The position numbers and the translations under genes are program-made. A stretch of DNA of 64,000 bases from Butyricimonas virosa (GTDB lineage: Bacteria > Bacteroidota > Bacteroidia > Bacteroidales > Marinifilaceae): contig NZ_CP102269.1 of assembly GCF_025148635.1 (NCBI RefSeq), forward strand, positions 992,001-1,056,000, given 5' to 3'. Of the stretch, positions 17,818 through 25,917 are shown in pieces; the first letter of the stretch is position 1, and each line of letters opens with the position of its first letter. The notes under the pieces are model-generated. The model had not been told where the DNA came from. It saw nothing but the letters and a program-made list of their open reading frames with translations, and did not search any database.

Positions 17818-19275
17818 CTATTTTCTCTTATTATACTCTCTTTCTTTTCCCCACGAAACCCAGGTATATACCAAGGCCGAAACGATCAATCCCACGGTCA
17901 CAAGCAATGCCAGCACCAACCACCAGTTGGCAGACTCCTGTTTCCGGTTCATCTCTTCAATCTCCCGCAGAAATTTTTGATTCTTGTATTTTTTCAACAC
18001 CTGACGATAACGCCCGTTATCATAAAAGGAATCGTACAACTCCAAAACCGAATCCCGTCGATGCAAGACGCCACAAAACGCCTGCCGGTTTTCCATATCC
18101 TCGTGATATTCGCTCAACAATTCCAACACCTGAGCCTGAACCAATTGACTCTCCGGGGATTCTGCTTTTTTATAACTAATACCTTCCAGATACGCAACAG
18201 CCTCATCCTTTTCCCCCATCTCCCACAAACAACGCCCATACCTTAAATAATTCATGAACATCACACCGGGAACCTTCAATTGATTTTCACGAGCATATAT
18301 CTCGTAAAAGTCAATCGCACTTTTTAATGCTATCAAAGCCGAGTCTCGAAGTCCCTCCTGGATAAAAGATTCGGCAACACGAGTAAGCAACACGTTGCGC
18401 ATTCCACCTCGTTTTTCATTCATCAACCCGCCCCTCAATATTTCCCGTGCCTTTTCGTGATACCCCAATCCAGAATAAGCCTCGGCTACCTGAATCCCGT
18501 AACGTCCAAGCCTACTTGAATCCGGCAATTCCTTTAAAACCTCTTCATACCAGAGTAACGCCTCCTCATGCCTTCCTAACTTTTTCAGGCTTGCCGCCAT
18601 CTGCTCGTAAAAAGGTTTCACCTTATCCCGGAATCTTGATCGTCGCAAAAGGCGATAGGCCTCCTCGTAACAAGCATACTGTTCTTCATATTCCTGCAAA
18701 ACCCCATATAAAGTTGCTTTCAAGCGATAAGCCTCGATCTCCCCCTCCGTATCCGAAAGTCCTCGATACAACGACAATGCCTGATCCACGGCTCTAAAAG
18801 CCCGGTCTATATCGATCGATTTAAAAAAACAAGCTCCCAAGTAATAGAATTTAGCCTCTTCCTCCCGGGTAAACACCACCTTGGAAGGCACCCGGCTTAT
18901 AAAACGAATGGCCTCTTCCACACAGCTATCCCGCAAAATCAAAGAGCCGTAAAGCCGGGTTAATTCCAGCGCCACAAGATTCTTCACGTCCCGCGGGGCA
19001 ATCCGGTAGGCCTCCCGTAAGTAAATCCGAGCCTGTTGCATCTGCTCCACCTTAGTGGAATAACAACGTCCCGCGACCAACAATACTTTCGAACGAAAAA
19101 AATTAGGCAACCCCATAGACATCTTTACCAAAGAATCAAACGCAGGCGATAACATCACAGAGTTTTCCAACTCCCTGCACAATTCTGCCGTTTTCGCTTT
19201 TTCATTTTTCCGACAAGAAGACAACAAAAACAAAATTGTTATCCCCATGCATATTATGATTACAACTCGTTTCAT
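17818..19275 (-). CDS. TPR-repeat lipoprotein with a C-terminal membrane helix
   Basis: A 485-residue protein. The signal ends in FLLSSC, a lipobox with the modified Cys near residue 21. Residues ~60-360 carry tetratricopeptide-like helical repeats (for example MQQARIYLREAYRIAP, EALLWYEEVLKELP, YEEQYACYEEAYRLL). A coiled-coil-like charged segment (~395-430) and one strong TM helix (WWLVLALLVTVGLIVSALVY, ~448-470) close the protein with a short basic tail. Bacteroidota encode related TPR-TM proteins that continue into a coiled coil and a LuxR-type DNA-binding domain; here the chain stops after the helix, so a regulatory role is not supported. Function unknown. Confidence 0.75.
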   Translation of the reverse strand: MKRVVIIICMGITILFLLSSCRKNEKAKTAELCRELENSVMLSPAFDSLVKMSMGLPNFFRSKVLLVAGRCYSTKVEQMQQARIYLREAYRIAPRDVKNLVALELTRLYGSLILRDSCVEEAIRFISRVPSKVVFTREEEAKFYYLGACFFKSIDIDRAFRAVDQALSLYRGLSDTEGEIEAYRLKATLYGVLQEYEEQYACYEEAYRLLRRSRFRDKVKPFYEQMAASLKKLGRHEEALLWYEEVLKELPDSSRLGRYGIQVAEAYSGLGYHEKAREILRGGLMNEKRGGMRNVLLTRVAESFIQEGLRDSALIALKSAIDFYEIYARENQLKVPGVMFMNYLRYGRCLWEMGEKDEAVAYLEGISYKKAESPESQLVQAQVLELLSEYHEDMENRQAFCGVLHRRDSVLELYDSFYDNGRYRQVLKKYKNQKFLREIEEMNRKQESANWWLVLALLVTVGLIVSALVYTWVSWGKEREYNKRK

Positions 19276-19730
19276 TCCTGCTAATTTCGTTCTGCCACAC
19301 CTATATTAATAACTTACATCTTATCAGATACGTTTTTACAAGAGGTAAAAATCCATATTTTCCGTGAAGGTTACAAATTTTCTCCCACATTTTTTCTTTT
19401 CACATACGCGAGAACCCGATCAACACTTGAAAACAGGTTTTATATCCCACTTATCGAGCAGATACCCCCCACACACAAGGTATACCTACCGTACTCGATT
19501 GGATAAAGACGCTTCAACTCATCTATATCTCAACTTTATGTCGGCTATATCCCATAAACTGGAAATTATAACAACTAATCAAAGATTAAAACACGTGAAT
19601 ATCTGCAAACTTGTTCTTGCCAGCTGGTTTTACACACAAAATTCCTTTCTGTATATTTTTTGGTTTAAATAATTTTATCCTTACCTTTATCTTTTAATTA
19701 AGTAATTTACTCATTAAAATAACAATTGCT
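19276..19730 (+). other. 455-base divergent intergenic region between TPR gene and pgk
   Basis: Low-GC sequence between the leftward TPR gene and the rightward pgk gene. Apart from the pgk promoter at its right end I see no RNA gene or repeat. A 102-codon open frame inside it has no family resemblance and a composition unlike its neighbours. Confidence 0.5.
19659..19689 (+). promoter_or_regulatory. Promoter for pgk
   Basis: A -33 TTTG (19659-19662) and a -7 TACCTTTA (19682-19689, one mismatch to TAnnTTTG) are 19 bases apart. The start site would be ~35 bases before the pgk ATG. Confidence 0.55.
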
Positions 19731-20924
19731 ATGCAGACAATTGATAATTACAACTTTAAAAACAAGAAGGCGCTTATCCGCGTAGACTTCAACGTACCTT
19801 TAAATGAAAAGTTCGAGATCACGGACGACACCCGTATGCGGGCAGCCATTCCCACGATCAAGAAAGTGTTGGCGGGAGGAGGTTCCGTAATATTGATGTC
19901 TCACCTCGGACGCCCGAAAAATGGACCGGAAGACAAATTTTCATTAAAACATATCCAGAAACACTTGGAAGAACTGTTGGGAGTACCCGTGAAGTTTGCC
20001 GATAATTGCATCGGGGAAAGCGCAATAAAAGCTGCAGCAGACCTGAAACCGGGAGAAGTTCTTCTGTTGGAAAACCTTCGATTCTACAAAGAAGAAGAAA
20101 AAGGAGACGAGAACTTCGCTCAAAAACTGGCTTCTTTAGCCGACGTTTGGATCAACGACGCCTTCGGAACAGCCCACCGAGCTCACGCATCCACTGCAGT
20201 CATAGCTAAATTTTTCCCGAATGACAAACTATTCGGCTACGTCATGCAAGGAGAGTTGGAAAGCGTGGATAAAGTAATGCACAACCCCACCCGCCCGTTC
20301 ACGGCCATCATGGGAGGCTCCAAAGTTTCATCCAAAATCGACATTATTATGAACCTCATGGATAAGGTAGATAACCTCATCCTAGGGGGAGGAATGACTT
20401 ACACGTTCAAAAAAGCACTGGGCGGTCATGTCGGCAATTCTATCTGCGAGGAAGATAAACTCGACCTGGCTCTTGAAATCATGAAACTAGCCAAAGAAAA
20501 AGGTGTAAATCTTGTATTGGCAACCGACACTGTCGCTGCCGACGCTTTCGACAATAACGCCAACACCCAAATCGTTCCTTCCATGGAAATTCCCGATGGA
20601 TGGGAAGGATTGGATGTAGGCCCGGAAAGTATTGCCTCCTTCACCAAGGTCATCGAGCAATCCAAAACCATCCTTTGGAATGGTCCCGTGGGTGTATTTG
20701 AAATGCCGAAATTCGCAGTGGGAACCAAAGCTATCGCTGATGCCATTGTAAAAGCCACTGCAAATGGTGCATTCTCTTTAATCGGGGGAGGAGACTCGGT
20801 TGCCGCCATCAACCAATTCGGTTTAGCCGACAAAGTTAGCTACGTATCCACCGGAGGTGGTGCCCTACTCGAATACATCGAGGGGAAAGAGTTGCCCGGA
20901 ATCACGGCTATTCGAGGAAAATAA
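19731..20924 (+). CDS. pgk: Phosphoglycerate kinase
   Basis: A 397-residue glycolytic enzyme that transfers phosphate from 1,3-bisphosphoglycerate to ADP. Motifs are complete: IRVDFNVPL near the start, MSHLGRPK, LLLENLRFYKEE, AFGTAHRAHAST, the hinge and nucleotide-site segments GGSKVSSKI and GPVGVFE, and the C-terminal GGGDSVAAI and STGGGALLE. It is a single-gene unit with its own promoter and a strong hairpin terminator. Confidence 0.98.
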   Translation: MQTIDNYNFKNKKALIRVDFNVPLNEKFEITDDTRMRAAIPTIKKVLAGGGSVILMSHLGRPKNGPEDKFSLKHIQKHLEELLGVPVKFADNCIGESAIKAAADLKPGEVLLLENLRFYKEEEKGDENFAQKLASLADVWINDAFGTAHRAHASTAVIAKFFPNDKLFGYVMQGELESVDKVMHNPTRPFTAIMGGSKVSSKIDIIMNLMDKVDNLILGGGMTYTFKKALGGHVGNSICEEDKLDLALEIMKLAKEKGVNLVLATDTVAADAFDNNANTQIVPSMEIPDGWEGLDVGPESIASFTKVIEQSKTILWNGPVGVFEMPKFAVGTKAIADAIVKATANGAFSLIGGGDSVAAINQFGLADKVSYVSTGGGALLEYIEGKELPGITAIRGK

Positions 20925-20945
20925 ACATTATTAAACATCATAATC

Positions 20946-20976
20946 GTGACCGGAGCAAATTCCGGTCACTTTTCTT
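20946..20976 (+). terminator. Rho-independent terminator of pgk
   Basis: GTGACCGGA (20946-20954) pairs with TCCGGTCAC (20961-20969), followed by TTTTCTT. The bases from here to the promoter at 21145 show nothing that I can name. Confidence 0.85.
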
Positions 20977-21144
20977 ATATAGAAAATTTCTTCTTTGAGA
21001 CTTTACACTATTGAATCATTATTACCTATTCTCTCGAATTTCTACACGTCTCCATCAAGACCTCATTAACAAGTTAACGGACTAAGCTTTTTTACATCCA
21101 TTAAAAAATTACAGAAAAAAAGTAGGAATACAATTATATTTATA

Positions 21145-21152
21145 TACCTTTG
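21145..21152 (+). promoter_or_regulatory. -7 box for the riboswitch-led 4-hydroxybutyrate operon
   Basis: TACCTTTG is an exact TAnnTTTG match, placed so that transcription starts near 21159, just before the riboswitch. No convincing -33 element is seen. Confidence 0.5.
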
Positions 21153-21164
21153 TGACGTCATGGT

Positions 21165-21335
21165 GATCTCTTCCCCCTGCAAGGGAAAAGATTGAATAGG
21201 GAATCCGGTGGAAATCCGGGACTGTGCCCTCAGCTGTAAGTTCTTAAAAAGGTTTTCGCATTCTAATGGTCACTTTTTCAACAAGAAAAGGGAAGGCCGC
21301 GAATTCCGGAACAAGTCAGAAGACCTGCCTGACAA
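21165..21335 (+). promoter_or_regulatory. Cobalamin riboswitch upstream of the 4-hydroxybutyrate operon
   Basis: The class signatures are present in order: GGGAATCCGGTGGAAATCCG (P3/P4 region, 21200-21219), the four-way junction CTCAGCTGTAAGT (~21229), a long variable arm, GGAAGGCCGCGA (~21291), and the B12 box ACAAGTCAGAAGACCTGCC (21311-21329). Cobalamin riboswitches bind adenosyl- or hydroxocobalamin and normally turn expression off. No gene for B12 transport follows; the next genes are abfD to sucD, so the ligand would repress that pathway. Confidence 0.92.
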
Positions 21336-21701
21336 AATATAAATCCGTTACTCTGGGGATTTGGGGTAAAGGAGATGTGCGAAGTTATTCATAAAAATAA
21401 AATTGTGTTGACGTCCCCCGGGATGGAACATTATGAACAAAGGAGCATTACAGCGTGAGTATATTTATACTGACGTAATTAATTCTTTTTCAACGAGAAA
21501 AAGAAAATGTTTCTCTATGATGGCAACGAGAGACAGCGAATGTTACCCCTTCAACGGCAAACATACGCCTCGATCCTCTGTATCCTTTCCCTTCTCACTT
21601 TCTTCCCTTCAAATTCTCCCCTGTAACAGACAGCAAACGGCTTTTATTTACTGCAATTTTTCTTTATTCAAAATATTACAACTAATAAAACATCAAAGAT
21701 C
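21336..21701 (+). other. Long leader between riboswitch and abfD
   Basis: About 365 bases separate the B12 box from abfD. The stretch has a pyrimidine-rich, G-poor segment (~21567-21640) that could serve as a Rho loading site, and a 90-codon open frame (21433-21705) whose stop overlaps the abfD start as ATGA. The frame has no recognisable family and is rich in Ser, Phe and Cys. I see no classical terminator hairpin with a T-run, so how the riboswitch acts on the operon is open. Confidence 0.4.
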
Positions 21702-23165
21702 ATGATGACAAAAGAACAGTACATTGAGAGTCTCAGGAAACTAAACCTGAAGGTCTATTTCATGGGAGAACTAATCAGCAACCCCGTAGATCACCCGATG
21801 ATCCGCCCGTCCATGAATTCAGTGGCCATGACTTATGAATTGGCAGAAAAAGATGAGTACAAGACGCTCATGACGGCAAAATCCAATCTTACCGGAAAAA
21901 CAGTTAATCGTTTCTGCCATCTGCATCAAAGCACCGAAGACTTGATCAACAAGGTAAAGATGCAACGTTTAGTCGGACAGAAAACCGGGGCCTGTTTCCA
22001 ACGCTGCGTTGGAATGGACGCCTTCAACGCCATTTACTCCACCACTTACGAAATTGACCAAGCTCATGGAACGGAATACCACAAACGTTTCACAGAGTAC
22101 TTGAAATATGTACAAGACAACGATCTCACTGTCGACGGGGCAATGACCGATCCGAAAGGAGACCGGGGGCTTTCTCCATCACAACAAGAAGATCCTGACC
22201 TATATCTTCGCATCAAGGAGGTGCGCCCAGATGGGATTATCGTTCGCGGGGCCAAAGCTCACCAAACCGGGGCAGTCAATTCCCACGAACACTTGATTAT
22301 GCCAACCGTGGCCATGAAAGAATCCGATAAAGACTACGCTGTTTCATTTGCCATACCTTCTGATGCGGAAGGCGTACTCATGATCTACGGACGCCAGTCC
22401 TGCGATACCCGCAAAATGGAAAAAGATGCGGATCTCGACTTGGGAAATTCACAATTCGGTGGACATGAAGCTCTTGTGATATTTGACGATGTATTCGTCC
22501 CCAACGAGCGAATTTTCATGTGTAAAGAATACGAATTTGCAGGCATGATGGTAGAGCGTTTTGCCGGTTATCACAGACAATCCTACGGGGGATGTAAAGT
22601 CGGTGTAGGGGATGTACTTATCGGTGCTGCCGCTCTCGCCGCAGACTACAATGGAGTACCTAAAGCCAACCATATCAAGGACAAGCTCATCGAAATGATG
22701 CACCTCAACGAAACCCTTTACTCGTGCGGAATCGCCTGCTCGACAGAAGGAGAACCCACATTGGCGGGCAACTACCAGATCAATTTGCTACTTGCCAATG
22801 TCTGCAAACAGAACGTGACTCGTTTCCCGTATGAAATTGCCAGACTCGCAGAAGATATTGCCGGGGGATTAATGGTAACCATGCCTTCAGCCCAGGATTT
22901 AAGAGACCCGTATATCGGCGGATATGTAAAAAAATACCTGCAAGGAGCCACGGGGACTGACACTGAAAACCGGATGCGTATTCTTCGCCTGATCGAGAAC
23001 ATCACGCTCGGGACCGCGGCGGTAGGCTACCGCACGGAATCCATGCACGGAGCCGGCTCCCCGCAAGCACAACGAATCATGATTGCCCGGCAGGGGAACC
23101 TCGAAAACAAGAAAGAACTAGCAAAACAAATTGCCCGGATCGATGAAAGTAAGAACCGGAAATAA
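21702..23165 (+). CDS. abfD: 4-hydroxybutyryl-CoA dehydratase / vinylacetyl-CoA delta-isomerase
   Basis: A 487-residue [4Fe-4S]-FAD enzyme that dehydrates 4-hydroxybutyryl-CoA to crotonyl-CoA by a ketyl-radical mechanism. The cluster ligands known in the Clostridium enzyme (Cys99, Cys103, His292, Cys299) are matched here at Cys98, Cys102 (GACFQRCVGMDA), His291 and Cys298 (GYHRQSYGGCKVG), a constant offset of one. The flavin-domain features IVRGAKAHQTGAVNSHE and ERFAGYHRQ also fit. It is oxygen-sensitive in relatives, in keeping with an anaerobe. Two ATGs stand in tandem (21702, 21705). It heads an operon with the other three enzymes of the route, under a cobalamin riboswitch. Confidence 0.96.
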   Translation: MMTKEQYIESLRKLNLKVYFMGELISNPVDHPMIRPSMNSVAMTYELAEKDEYKTLMTAKSNLTGKTVNRFCHLHQSTEDLINKVKMQRLVGQKTGACFQRCVGMDAFNAIYSTTYEIDQAHGTEYHKRFTEYLKYVQDNDLTVDGAMTDPKGDRGLSPSQQEDPDLYLRIKEVRPDGIIVRGAKAHQTGAVNSHEHLIMPTVAMKESDKDYAVSFAIPSDAEGVLMIYGRQSCDTRKMEKDADLDLGNSQFGGHEALVIFDDVFVPNERIFMCKEYEFAGMMVERFAGYHRQSYGGCKVGVGDVLIGAAALAADYNGVPKANHIKDKLIEMMHLNETLYSCGIACSTEGEPTLAGNYQINLLLANVCKQNVTRFPYEIARLAEDIAGGLMVTMPSAQDLRDPYIGGYVKKYLQGATGTDTENRMRILRLIENITLGTAAVGYRTESMHGAGSPQAQRIMIARQGNLENKKELAKQIARIDESKNRK

Positions 23166-23472
23166 TCAAGACCCCACGACTCTGTGGAAGCACCTGGAGG
23201 AGATCATAAAAACACACATTCGCCCTCTCCTCCAGGACCACGGGGGGGATATTGTTATTCGGGAAATCCGCAAGAAAGACGTGCGGGTTGCTCTACTCGG
23301 CAACTGCAAGGGGTACCCTGCCGCACAAATCACGATTGAACAGACCGTGCAACGCATTCTCTCGGAACAAATGGGAAACAAGATCGGGAAAGTCATTCTG
23401 GTGAACGAAATAGATCCCGGTATATTAGACTTTGCTCGTCAGATTCTCAACCGCAATAAAATAGATAGATGA
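23143..23472 (+). CDS. NifU-like domain protein with degenerate CxxC motif
   Basis: A 109-residue protein matching the C-terminal NifU/Nfu scaffold domain: IRPLLQDHGGDIVIREI, then the loop LLGNCKGYPAAQITIEQTV, which in Nfu proteins reads GxCxxCPxSxxTL. Here the second Cys is Tyr (C-K-G-Y), so the usual paired-Cys cluster site is incomplete. Nfu proteins hand Fe-S clusters to target enzymes; placed between abfD and abfT it could serve the AbfD cluster, which is inference. I chose ATG 23143; it overlaps abfD by 23 bases, and its end overlaps abfT by 4, so translation is probably coupled. A NifU-related gene also sits in the Porphyromonas gingivalis cluster, as I recall. Confidence 0.8.
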   Translation: MKVRTGNNQDPTTLWKHLEEIIKTHIRPLLQDHGGDIVIREIRKKDVRVALLGNCKGYPAAQITIEQTVQRILSEQMGNKIGKVILVNEIDPGILDFARQILNRNKIDR

Positions 23473-24782
23473 TGAACTGGAAAGAACTTTATACACAAAA
23501 ACTAACCACAGCCGAGAAAGCAATCAAGGCCATCCGGAACAACGACCGGGTTATATTTGCCCATGCAGCAGATGTTCCTCAGGAAATCACCAAAGCTCTC
23601 GTGGCACACAAAGACGATTTCCATAACGTGGAAATATACCATATGCTATGCCTTGGCGATGGAGCTTATACTCAACCGGAAATGTTATCCCACTTCCGAC
23701 ACAACACCAATTTCGTGGGAGGAAACACCCGACAAGCCGTGAATGAAGACCGTGCAGACTTCATTCCTTGTTTCTTTCACGAATTACCACACTTTTTCCG
23801 CAACGGAACTCTACCTGTTGACGTGGCAATCGTTCAGCTCAGCACACCGGACGAAGAAGGTTATTGTAGTTTCGGAGTTTCTTCCGACTACACGAAACCC
23901 GCAGCTCATGCCGCACGCATGGTGATTGCCGAGGTAAACGACCGGATGCCTCATGTCGGAGGTGATAACCACATACACGTTTCCGAACTGGATTATATCG
24001 TGGAAACCTCCAACCCCTTGTTTGAAATACCCTTGCCTAAAATCGGGGAAACGGAACAAGCTATCGGTCGATACTGTGCAGAACTCATCGAGGATGGCTC
24101 CACCCTGCAACTGGGAATAGGAGCTATCCCCGATGCCGTCCTGCAATGCCTGCAAGACAAAAAAGATCTGGGTATTCACACGGAAATGTTCTCTGACGGG
24201 GTAATCGATCTGGTCCAAAAAGGAGTCATCAACGGAAAATGTAAAACCCTCCATCCGGGGAAACTGGTTGCCACCTTCCTCATGGGAAGCCAACGCCTAT
24301 ACGATTTTGTTGATAACAATCCCGATGTAGCCCTCTTTCCCGTGGACTATGTAAACGATCCTTACATCATTTGCCAGAATCGTCAATTAATATCCATCAA
24401 CTCTTGTATCGAGATCGATCTTTCCGGACAAGTTTGTTCCGAAACCATCGGCCCGAAACAATTCAGCGGAACGGGAGGCCAAGTCGATTACATCCGGGGA
24501 GCAGCCCTCTCCGAAAGCGGTAAATCCATCCTGGCCATGCCTTCCACGGCAGCCCGGGGGAAGGTTTCCCGTATAGTACCGTATCTAGCAGCAGGAGCAG
24601 CCGTCACGACCTCACGAAACGAGGTGGATTATATTGTCACGGAGTACGGAATCGCTCACCTCAAAGGAAAAACTTTACGCCAACGAGCCGAGAACCTAAT
24701 CCGGATAGCTCATCCCGATTTCAGAGAATCGCTCACGGAAGAATTCTTTCGTCGTTTCCCGTTAGCACTAAAAACAATATAA
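23469..24782 (+). CDS. abfT: 4-hydroxybutyrate CoA-transferase
   Basis: A 437-residue family I CoA-transferase of the acetyl-CoA hydrolase/transferase type. It moves CoA from acetyl-CoA (or butyryl-CoA) to 4-hydroxybutyrate. Visible features are the N-terminal IRNNDRVIFAHAADVPQEI, LQLGIGAIPDAVL, the active-site-bearing HTEMFSDGVIDL (catalytic Glu), and the C-terminal GGQVDYIRGA and VTEYGIAHLKGKTLRQRA. Length and order match Cat2/AbfT proteins. Overlap with the NifU-like gene by 4 bases (ATGA) supports a single operon. Confidence 0.92.
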   Translation: MMNWKELYTQKLTTAEKAIKAIRNNDRVIFAHAADVPQEITKALVAHKDDFHNVEIYHMLCLGDGAYTQPEMLSHFRHNTNFVGGNTRQAVNEDRADFIPCFFHELPHFFRNGTLPVDVAIVQLSTPDEEGYCSFGVSSDYTKPAAHAARMVIAEVNDRMPHVGGDNHIHVSELDYIVETSNPLFEIPLPKIGETEQAIGRYCAELIEDGSTLQLGIGAIPDAVLQCLQDKKDLGIHTEMFSDGVIDLVQKGVINGKCKTLHPGKLVATFLMGSQRLYDFVDNNPDVALFPVDYVNDPYIICQNRQLISINSCIEIDLSGQVCSETIGPKQFSGTGGQVDYIRGAALSESGKSILAMPSTAARGKVSRIVPYLAAGAAVTTSRNEVDYIVTEYGIAHLKGKTLRQRAENLIRIAHPDFRESLTEEFFRRFPLALKTI

Positions 24783-24794
24783 AATGAAATAATC

Positions 24795-25910
24795 ATGCAA
24801 TTATTCAAATTAAAAACCCGTTTAAGTGAATTCGACTCTTTTGCAGACTTTGCCAAAGAATTCAATCTCACGAAAGAAGATTTAATCATCACGAACGAAT
24901 TCCTATACAATCCATACATGCGTGGTCTTAACCTTCCTTGTCGTTTCATCATGCAAGAACAATACGGAATGGGAGAGCCGTCCGACGAGATGATCAACCA
25001 TATTCTCGCAGACATTCAACTAGAAAATTATACCCGTGTGATAGCCGTAGGGGGAGGAACCGTCATTGACATCTCTAAACTATTTACTCTGCGTGGCATC
25101 GTTAATGCAACGGATGCTTTCGAACGCAAAATACCCATTGAAAAAGCCCGTCAATTGGTGATCCTCCCCACTACCTGCGGCACCGGTAGCGAAGTAACCA
25201 ATATTTCGATCGCCGAGATCAAATCCCGCCACACGAAAATGGGTTTGGCCGACGACGCCCTACTAGCAGATGATGCCGTGTTAATCCCGGAACTGGTACG
25301 GGGACTTCCCTACAAGTTTTTCGTGTGCAGTTCCATCGATGCCCTCATCCATGCCGTAGAATCATACGTTTCCCCGAAATCAAATCCCTACACCCAGATA
25401 TTCTGTCGAGCAGCCATTGAAAGCATCATTGACGTTTTCAAACACATTGCCGCACAAGGACCGGAATATCGCCTAGAGCGCCTGAAAGAAATGCTGATTG
25501 CCAGCAATTATGCCGGTATTGCATTCGGAAACACCGGAGTGGGTGCCGTACACGCACTATCTTACCCGCTCGGGGGAAACTATCACGTACCCCACGGGGA
25601 AGCTAATTACCAGTTCTTCACGGAAGTATTCAAATTCTATTACAAGAAAAAACCTTTCGGGAACATCACGGAAGTTAACGCATTACTCGCACACCTCTTG
25701 GAAACCGACACGGAACACGTGTATGAAGAACTCGATTACCTATTGGGTAAATTGTTATCCAAAAAACCACTCCACACCTATGGTATGAAACCCGAAGAAA
25801 TTGATGGGTTCACCGGCAACGTACTTCAAACACAACAACGCCTGCTGGCTAACAACCACGTGGAATTAACAAGAGAAGAAATAAAAGAAATCTATTCAAC
25901 CCTATATTAA
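24795..25910 (+). CDS. 4hbD: 4-hydroxybutyrate dehydrogenase (iron-containing alcohol dehydrogenase family)
   Basis: A 371-residue group III (Fe-dependent) alcohol dehydrogenase. NAD-binding features IAVGGGTVIDISKLFT and LPTTCGTGSEVTNISI are visible, followed by the helical metal domain with conserved His ligands (SIDALIHAVESYVS, HALSYPLGGNYHVPHGEAN). It reduces succinate semialdehyde to 4-hydroxybutyrate with NADH. It lies 12 bases after abfT and 7 before sucD; the neighbours make this substrate far more likely than another alcohol. Confidence 0.93.
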   Translation: MQLFKLKTRLSEFDSFADFAKEFNLTKEDLIITNEFLYNPYMRGLNLPCRFIMQEQYGMGEPSDEMINHILADIQLENYTRVIAVGGGTVIDISKLFTLRGIVNATDAFERKIPIEKARQLVILPTTCGTGSEVTNISIAEIKSRHTKMGLADDALLADDAVLIPELVRGLPYKFFVCSSIDALIHAVESYVSPKSNPYTQIFCRAAIESIIDVFKHIAAQGPEYRLERLKEMLIASNYAGIAFGNTGVGAVHALSYPLGGNYHVPHGEANYQFFTEVFKFYYKKKPFGNITEVNALLAHLLETDTEHVYEELDYLLGKLLSKKPLHTYGMKPEEIDGFTGNVLQTQQRLLANNHVELTREEIKEIYSTLY

Positions 25911-25917
25911 AAATATC

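Noticed and set aside
19364..19672. 102-codon open frame between the TPR gene and pgk
   Set aside because: No recognisable family, odd composition, and it runs into the pgk promoter; more likely chance.
21433..21705. 90-codon open frame in the abfD leader as a real gene
   Set aside because: No family and no conserved motif visible; kept only as an open question in the findings.
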